Shown here piece by piece: positions 57,843 to 64,000 of a stretch of 64,000 nt of DNA. Made by a program: the position numbers and the translations under genes. Where the stretch lies: positions 152,477-216,476 of the forward strand of contig RWJK01001842.1 in NCBI GenBank assembly GCA_004335835.1, in the 5' to 3' direction. The stretch's first letter is position 1, and every line of letters begins with the position of its first letter. Origin of the DNA: Scenedesmus sp. ARA3. Lineage: Eukaryota; Chlorophyta; Chlorophyceae; Sphaeropleales; Scenedesmaceae. The notes beneath the pieces were generated by a model. The model had not been told where the DNA came from and did not search any database. It saw only the letters and a list, made by a program, of their open reading frames with translations.

Positions 57843-59202
57843 ATGCAGCAAGGGTGGGCGCAGAGTGTGTGTTGGCTGTTGGATGTAGAGGGTCTCTTTC
57901 AGATCGGCAAATGAGGCGGTGTGTGCTCTGCCTACTGTAGTAAGCTGACTTTTGAGCATACTATGGAATGGTGGATGCATGCACAAGTTTAGCAATGCAT
58001 AGTGATGAACAGCTGTGCAGAGTTGCACCATATGCATGGAAGGGCATGGTGACGGCAACACATGTGAGCGTGCAACATCTGGTATGGGTGTCCGCGGCAG
58101 CATACCTGAAGCGTTTGGGTGCATGCATGCATGTCTCTGGGGCAGTTCTGGCAGAGACACAGCGCAACTGCAAGAGCAGCAAGCAGCGCTGGTCGAGGCT
58201 CCAGTGCTGCAGGTGCTGCAAGGTGCAGGGATTGATAGGGCAGGGGGTTGTGCACGATGCTGTGAAGTTGTCTGGTGTTGACTGTGTTACTATATTTTAC
58301 ATATTGAAAAGTTTCTGAGAGGTGTTTGCTTTTGTGCAAGCCACCCAAATGGTGGCCCTGCAACACATACAATCAGCCTGCTGTTGAGTCAAAGCAGCGG
58401 GAGCTACACAACATATGTGTGCACCACACAGCATGTGATACACGATGCATGCAGCAACAACATGTTACCTGAGCGCCGGAATGAATTCAAGCAATTGCAT
58501 GTCACCTTTGGCACATCAGCCACGCTGTTTTGTGGCTTTGCACGGCGTGCAAGCATTGCAGCATGGCCTAGCACAGCTGACATGCCTGTGTCGGATGTGG
58601 CTGCATGCGTGCCAGGTTGGCATCAGATTGAGGCAGTTGCGCATGGATTCTTTCCCGCTCTACATACACTGTGCATGGGTTGGTTGCATGCAGCATCATG
58701 TTCCAGCAGGCGCAGGATGATCAGTCACTACGTTACTCGTTATTTCGATGTGCAGATTGAGGTTTGCATACCTGGCAGTGCATCTTCAGCATGGCTGCTG
58801 CTGCTGACGTTTAATCTATTATTTAAGTAACCCAGGTAACCCGCTATACCACGATCATGTTTCCGATGGCATCATTGCTAGGGTAATTCTGAGCCATAGT
58901 ACAAAGTCGGTACTTTGAGGATGATGCGAATGTGACGCTTGGGTGTGCAGGCTGCGAGGCTTCTGTGCCCCTTCATAGGCTGAGGATGCCGCACCCAAAC
59001 TGCAGCAGTAGGAAAGGCTAGCCTGGCTGCAGCTCACCACTGTTAGACGGGCTGAAAGTTGCACCAGAGTTTGTGCTCATTAGAGCTGGTGAGCAAACCG
59101 GAGTCATCAAGCCCTAACACACCGGACACAGAGAAGCCGTGCAGCATCATATTCATCAACCAGTGAATCTTGACAGACATCTAACAAGTCTTGTGGTGTG
59201 CT
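57843..59202. other. Convergent intergenic region, fasciclin (+) / WSC-GH16-like (-)
   Basis: About 1.4 kb that should hold both 3' UTRs. No gene recognised. The open frame at 58384-58830 has no domain and no supporting splice signals. A GCATGCATGC-type simple repeat occurs near 58120. Confidence 0.5.
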
Positions 59203-59361
59203 TCACTGACACACCCAAGCCCACCTGCTGCGGCGCATGCAGGCCAACCCCTCAGAGCAGCAGTGCACAGGCCATTGGCTGTCTCTGCACTGGCAGCCCT
59301 CACAGCCATTGCCCAACCCTCCACACACACCACCCCTAGACACCTCCCACTCACACACACC

Positions 59362-59404
<43 letters not shown>

Positions 59405-59994
59405 GGTGGACATGCAGCGGGAGGCTCGCAGCTCCAGAGCTGCTTTGACTTCCGCGCGCATTCAAACCCTTGGCTGCAGCAGTGCCCGGGCCAGGGCGCA
59501 TCCCTGCACTTGCGGCCTAAGCAGTCGCCAAACCAGCTTGCGCCTCCGCACACACCAAAAGGTACCACTGAAACTCTGCAGCTTGCCGGCTTGCTGCTGC
59601 TGCTGCTGCTGCTGGTGATGGCGGGGTTGGATGCAGGTGCTGGGTTGGCATGGACAGCAGCACCATGTGAAGGTGGCGCAGGCTGCTGCTGCTGCATATT
59701 GGGCTGGGGTTCACTGCTTGCATCATCAACAAAGCCGATGGCTGTGCTGCCTGGAGCAGCACCTACAGCATCATCAGCCTGATGCTTCCTGGGTGGTGAC
59801 AGCGTCACAGAGAAGCCTCCAGCATAGCTGCCTGGCAGGGCTGTGCCAGGGGCTGGCGGTGCAGGCTTCACTAGGGAGCCCAAGCCTGAAGGCTGTCCTG
59901 CCAGCCATGGCCATGCATGTGACATGGGGGACCCCTGCTGAGGGTTGATCCCTGCTGAATCATCTGAAGGGGTAAATGAATCTGTGCTGTCGTA

Positions 59995-60027
<33 letters not shown>

Positions 60028-62325
60028 AGTGCTGCCATCCAACGAATTGCTGCCATTACCATCACTGCCGTTGCTGCTGCTTGCTGCTAGAATGTCTTCC
60101 CCAGCATCATCAAAGCCATCGCTGGCATCCCATGACTGCCCCACATACAGCCAAGGCGGGCCCCGCACTGAGCGGTGCTGCCTGGCTGCTGCTGACACTG
60201 CCTGGTCACACACGATGCGCTTGAGCCCAGTGAACTGGCTCAGGGCTGGAAGGCCATTCGGCAGCATAGCTGGCTGCTGCTGCTGCTGCTGCTGCTGCTG
60301 GATGGCTTGGCTGCTCCATACGCTGAAATGGACGCTGGCTGGTTGACTTGGGGATGCAAAAATGGCACTGCAAGGATAGTGGGCAATGGGTAAGCATGTC
60401 AGCGGTTGACTGTGAATACAGGTCAGGTGCATGCGCATGCTGCAGGCATAGGTGAGTGGCGCTCACGGATGTAGCATATCAGGTGTGTGGCCCAGTACTA
60501 GTGCAGCTGTGGCAGGCAGTACGTATGCCAACTATTTTGCATGACACTGTCTACTAGGCAGAGTCCAGTGCCAGCTAACCATGTCACAGAGCTAGATATG
60601 CTGGAGATCGTAGATCATCAGCTGAAAAGCTGTGACACAGCCTCACCTGAGCTGCTTGCCGCTTGCATCCGTCCACTTCACCTCCTGGCCAGCCTTGCGG
60701 GTGGCCAGGGGCACGCCCTCCATGGCATATGTGACTCTGCTGCTCTGCCAGGAAATGGTATACTCGATGAAGGTGTTGTTGGTCCTGCTGCCCCAGCCAA
60801 GGTTTAGCCGCTTCTGGTAGTCACCCGGCTTGATCAGCGCCTCACCCATCACCGCGCCTCTGGAAACAAAGCACGGAAACAGCAGCAGCCGCAGCAGCAA
60901 CAGCTGATAGCACACATCGCATCGCATGAGATGAACATGCGCAGGTGTCACAGTCAAACAGCCAGGATCACTGGCATAAGCATGCCATGGGAGCCAGACC
61001 TACAAGGTGGCAAAGCAATGAACCAACCCTGAAACTGGCCACCACGCACAGCCGACTGCTTCTCAAACCTGCCACGCAAGTCATTTCAAGGAGATTGAGC
61101 GCCATGCTCTGGCATTGCAACTGCGCGTAACACTTGTAACGCCAGCCTGCTCAACCCGGCTTACATGGCGTCAGCGCTGCGCACCTTGTGGCAGAGCCCA
61201 GCAGCACACTGTTGGCCACAGGAGGGCTGCCGCCAGTCACAAACTGAAAGGAGATGCGGTCCCCGCTTTTGCTTGGCACAGCAGCACTTGTGCTGCAGCT
61301 GCTGCTGCTGCTGCTGCTGCTGCTCTGCAGGTCAAAGGCTGTGTTGAAGCCGTCCATTGCTGCGTTGACCATGGCAGTGACCTCAACCTGGCCGTATAGC
61401 ATGCTGCTGCCCTTCACTGCTGCTTGGGAGACGCTGCTGCTGCCAAGCAGGCCCAGTGTTAGTGACCGGGCAGGGGCGTTGAATGTGGCGCTGCTGCCAC
61501 TGCTGAGCTGTACAGTGTCGGGTGTGAGTGGCAGCGCCTCCAACCGACACTTCTGCTTGCCTGCAACTGCAGCACAGAAGAGGAACGAGCTGTAGTTGCT
61601 TGACCCCCAGCGACAACCATTGTACTGGACTGTGCACATTGCTTAGGATGCCTCTCAGCATATCATGCAACAGGACTGATCAGCACAGGATGCGTGCAAG
61701 TGCTTTAGCAGTCTGTCTGTTTGCGCATACATTTGTGGTGGCCTGCTGGTTGCTGCTTTTGCTTTTGCTGCTGCGGCTGCTAGAGCTGGTGAATGGCCGT
61801 GCCGTTGCGCATGCTGTGCTGCTGAAGACAAATGCTTGTGCTCTTTTGCCATTGTCATTGCTGCTCTGCTGCTGTTGTCCTGCCGCGGCACTCACACTCG
61901 TGGTGGTAGAAAACAGCAGCGCCAAGCTCGCTGCTTGCTGCACAGGCAGCCTCCGACAGCTGCGCCTGCACATCAGGCATGCTGATGGCACACCAGCAGC
62001 GATAAGCTGGTGTGATGATGCTGAGTGAATAGCCATTGTACTTGCAGTCTGGCATGCACTGGCGGATGGTGTCTGCTGTGAACTGCTTTCCCTCCTTGCC
62101 CTCTACGCCACGCATGTACAGCAAGCGGCTGAGGGAGAAGCAGCCAAGGTATGCGCCATACGGGGCATTGCTGCTGGTCTGTGTCGCGGCTTGCGAGAGT
62201 GCTGGCAGCAGCAGCAGCAATGATAGTAGCAGCTGTGCTGCGGGTGCTGCCGCTGGCTGCTGTGACGCAGCAGGCGTGCCTGACGCGCCCTGCGTGCAGT
62301 GTGTTGTGAAGGGTGCAGATAGCAT
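59203..62325 (-). CDS. Secreted WSC + GH16-like (catalytic acids missing) + two Cys-rich modules
   Basis: Predicted wall carbohydrate-binding protein of 727 aa. Exons 62325-61896, 61560-61185, 60859-60647 and 60367-59203. A hydrophobic export signal (LLLSLLLLLPALSQA) is followed by a WSC domain of about 90 residues (YGAYLGCFSLSRLLYMRG; CMPDCKYNGYSLSI; YRCWCAISMP). A jelly-roll-like segment resembling GH16 comes next: SSMLYGQVEVTAMV, GDRISFQF, FIEYTISWQSSRVTYAMEG and FASPSQPASVHFSVW. The usual GH16 catalytic strand DEIDIEF reads DRISFQF here (residues 244-250), so glycosidase activity is unlikely. A Ser/Asp/Pro-rich linker leads to two Cys modules with VCGG, CRDxxWPxHCCSxG and W-x-C endings, loosely like small cellulose-binding modules. 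The stop follows directly after the second. GH16 affinity is a judgement from pattern, not a search. Confidence 0.84.
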
Positions 62326-62883
62326 TCACCAGCCGCTACTGTGACCTGCCGTTTAAGTTTGATCACACCGTGCTGTAGTGCTTTGCAGAAGCAGCATGCT
62401 TTGGTTAAAGCCCACTCGCTGCACTGCATTGCATGTGGCACAGCATTGCTGCTGCAGCTGGCTGTCAAAGCACAAATCTGAGTTGCAGGGGTGCTGAGTC
62501 TGTTAGCGCCACACCTTCATCGAAGAACCACCGGTGTCTCAAACGTCATGTCAGGTCCACCTCCTGCTCTTTACTGCTTCACAGGAAACTGGCACACCAG
62601 CAGCTGCAGTGCCTCGCACAGCTCCCCGCGCTTCTATCTTTGTGTGCGCAAAGCACCGTACAGGTGTGTGTGCAGGAAGTCTAACCAAACTAATAAAAAA
62701 GCAAGCGTGTCAGCCGCTATCACAGCGCGTTCACCGGTGCACAGGGGTAACCGAAACGCAGGACTTGTGGAACGACCGAATGTGTGTACCGACCGATGTA
62801 TGAGTGAGAGTCAACTGAATATGTTCGACAGAATCACCGATGGGATCAGATAAAAGAGCTTAACGCAGCAGGGGGGTTCAATA

Positions 62884-63269
62884 ATGCTTTATAATATAAA
62901 GTTTATATGGCCGGTGACACACAAGTGCCATGGCTCAGGGCCTGTTTCTCTGGAACACGCCGTGACCGTGTCTTTTACACACGCTGTACGGACCGTCAAC
63001 GGTTTGAACCCACAGTCACGTCATGGGCATTTCCATAGACCGTGGACAACGTGATGGGGAACACAGTGAACGGAATCCTGAATTCTGGCTCCTCGGCTTG
63101 CTCGATGCGCTCTATATGTAATCGCTTTGGTTGAAATGCGTGTATTGCGAGGCCACCAGGGGCCAAAACGAGTAAGGCAAGGGTTGTTGACTCGAGTGAA
63201 AGTTCATGGGCAGCGCTTGATCGGCGTCGTTACCTACTGGAAATTGTTTCTAACTACATTATAAAGCAT
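62884..63269. mobile_element. Possible MITE-like element bounded by 12 bp inverted repeats
   Basis: ATGCTTTATAAT (62884-62895) and its exact complement ATTATAAAGCAT (63258-63269) enclose about 390 bases that differ in base composition from the genes to the left. No clear target-site duplication was found and the 12-base match is short, so this is only a suggestion. Confidence 0.25.
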
Positions 63270-63299
63270 TTGGGCGAAATGAAAAGAGCAGGGTATCGT

Positions 63300-63339
63300 C
63301 ACGAAGTTGATGGACCCCTGGGGTCCATCAACTTTCGTG
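63300..63339. repeat. 19 bp-arm palindrome with one-base bulge
   Basis: CACGAAGTTGATGGACCCC and its inverted copy GGGGTCCATCAACTTTCGTG meet at a single T. One extra T in the right arm is the only mismatch. It would form a strong hairpin or cruciform; function unknown. Confidence 0.9.
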
Positions 63340-63876
63340 TACTTCGTGTCTGGGTCACCGGGCATGACGGTCATGAGACACGGTGCTCAGAAACCCCGTC
63401 ATGCCCATCACGCCGTTAACGGAGTGAAACAACACGGTCACGGTCATGTGTTCACGGCCAAAGAAATGGGCCCTCAGTGTGGATGTCTGCTATCACACAT
63501 GTCCATCCAGAGTAAAACATTGGCTTTCATTGTTGTTTGATCTTTTGTGTATGCCAGACCTGAGGCTAATCGCAGTGCTGAAGGTGCACTGCTCTGGCTT
63601 GCAGCACCCATGCTTCTGCGTCACTGTGAGCTGACCCCCCCTGTTTCAGCAGACATTAGGCAGAATTCAGCGCCTGCACCACTGAATTTTGCTGATCGCG
63701 GTGAATTTTTCAGCTGGCCTCTGAAGTCGGGTGAAAACAAGTTGATTTTTAGGTGCACACTTTCAGCATTTCTCACTGCTGAGTATCCCTGAATTTCTCA
63801 TCACCCGCCCGATTTATCAGTGTTTCTAGTCCTGGCTAGCTCTCAAGATCACTCTCAAGCTCTCTGTGTCAACACT

Positions 63877-64000
63877 ATGAAGCATTCTAAGAATGTTAAG
63901 TTGAATGGTCGCGAATATGGAGAGCCTTGCAGTCATCGACACTATGATCACCAGACAATCAAGATGCAAGTCAAGGCACGTCCAGTTGCACATCATGCAA
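63877..64000 (+). CDS. Possible 5' end of an unidentified ORF (partial)
   Basis: From an ATG at 63877 the frame stays open for 41 codons to the window edge, beginning MKHSKNVKLNGREYG and rich in Lys and His. Base and codon use are more A/T-rich than in the confident genes. I do not recognise it. It could be a transposon ORF or chance. Confidence 0.2.
   Translation, partial: MKHSKNVKLNGREYGEPCSHRHYDHQTIKMQVKARPVAHHA

Larger units (their letters stand above)
62326..64000. other. Right-end intergenic region with inverted repeats
   Basis: Upstream of the WSC-GH16-like gene. From about 62800 the composition differs: fewer CTG/CAG runs and more A/T. It holds a 390-base stretch bounded by a 12 bp inverted pair (62884-62895 and 63258-63269), a tight palindrome (63300-63339), and an open frame at the right edge. 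No firm gene. Confidence 0.5.

Noticed and set aside
58384..58830. 148-codon plus-strand frame after the fasciclin gene
   Set aside because: No motif and no codon bias like the confident exons; probably 3' intergenic.
62884..63269. Confident DNA transposon
   Set aside because: Only a 12-base inverted match and no target-site duplication; kept as a low-confidence feature.

Overview
The window is nuclear DNA of a green alga, most likely a chlorophycean and perhaps a scenedesmacean. The reasons are intron-dense genes with GT(G/A)AG donors and CTGCAG acceptors, long CTG/CAG runs, TGTAA poly(A) signals after some genes, a thylakoid CURT1-type protein, a chloroplast bL9 precursor, and proline-rich wall glycoproteins. 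The clade assignment is inference. All exon models were built by eye. Each full-length model closes in frame from start to stop, which is the main internal check on the splicing.

Layout: 1-5773 (-) kinesin, running off the left edge; 6418-8606 (-) chloroplast ribosomal protein bL9; 9169-10765 (+) NF-YC; 12835-14338 (-) SCO1; 15208-16673 and 17922-20183 (-) two tandem dehydrin-like hydrophilin genes; 20867-25539 (-) prolyl 4-hydroxylase with a ShKT tail; 26603-34108 (+) LRR single-pass membrane protein; 35332-36928 (+) RluA-type pseudouridine synthase; 37396-41294 (+) and 46534-50058 (-) two inverted paralogous Pro-rich wall proteins with a PKD-like domain and a repeated 4-Cys module, enclosing 42799-44992 (-) CURT1-like; 52575-57842 (+) fasciclin protein; 59203-62325 (-) WSC plus GH16-like protein with Cys-rich repeats; 62.3-64 kb a less GC-rich stretch with hairpins.

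Theme: from 20.9 to 62.3 kb, six of the eight genes encode secretory, membrane or wall proteins. A prolyl 4-hydroxylase lies beside likely hydroxyproline-rich substrates. The first 20 kb holds housekeeping genes and the stress-protein pair.

Strongest unusual signals: (1) three copies of a 47-51 bp interspersed element, each inside its own 13-14 bp direct repeat and each carrying an ATG/CAT triplet tail, which looks like a minimal retroposon; (2) the dehydrin-like pair, whose introns all interrupt a Gly or Ala codon in phase 1, mostly at a PG motif next to K-segment-like repeats; (3) diverged copies of exon edges in the neighbouring introns of at least six unrelated genes, several carrying stops or dead splice sites; (4) CTG-rich tracts in front of many splice acceptors; (5) a GH16-like domain without its catalytic acids; (6) a 4-Cys module repeated in the inverted wall-protein pair.
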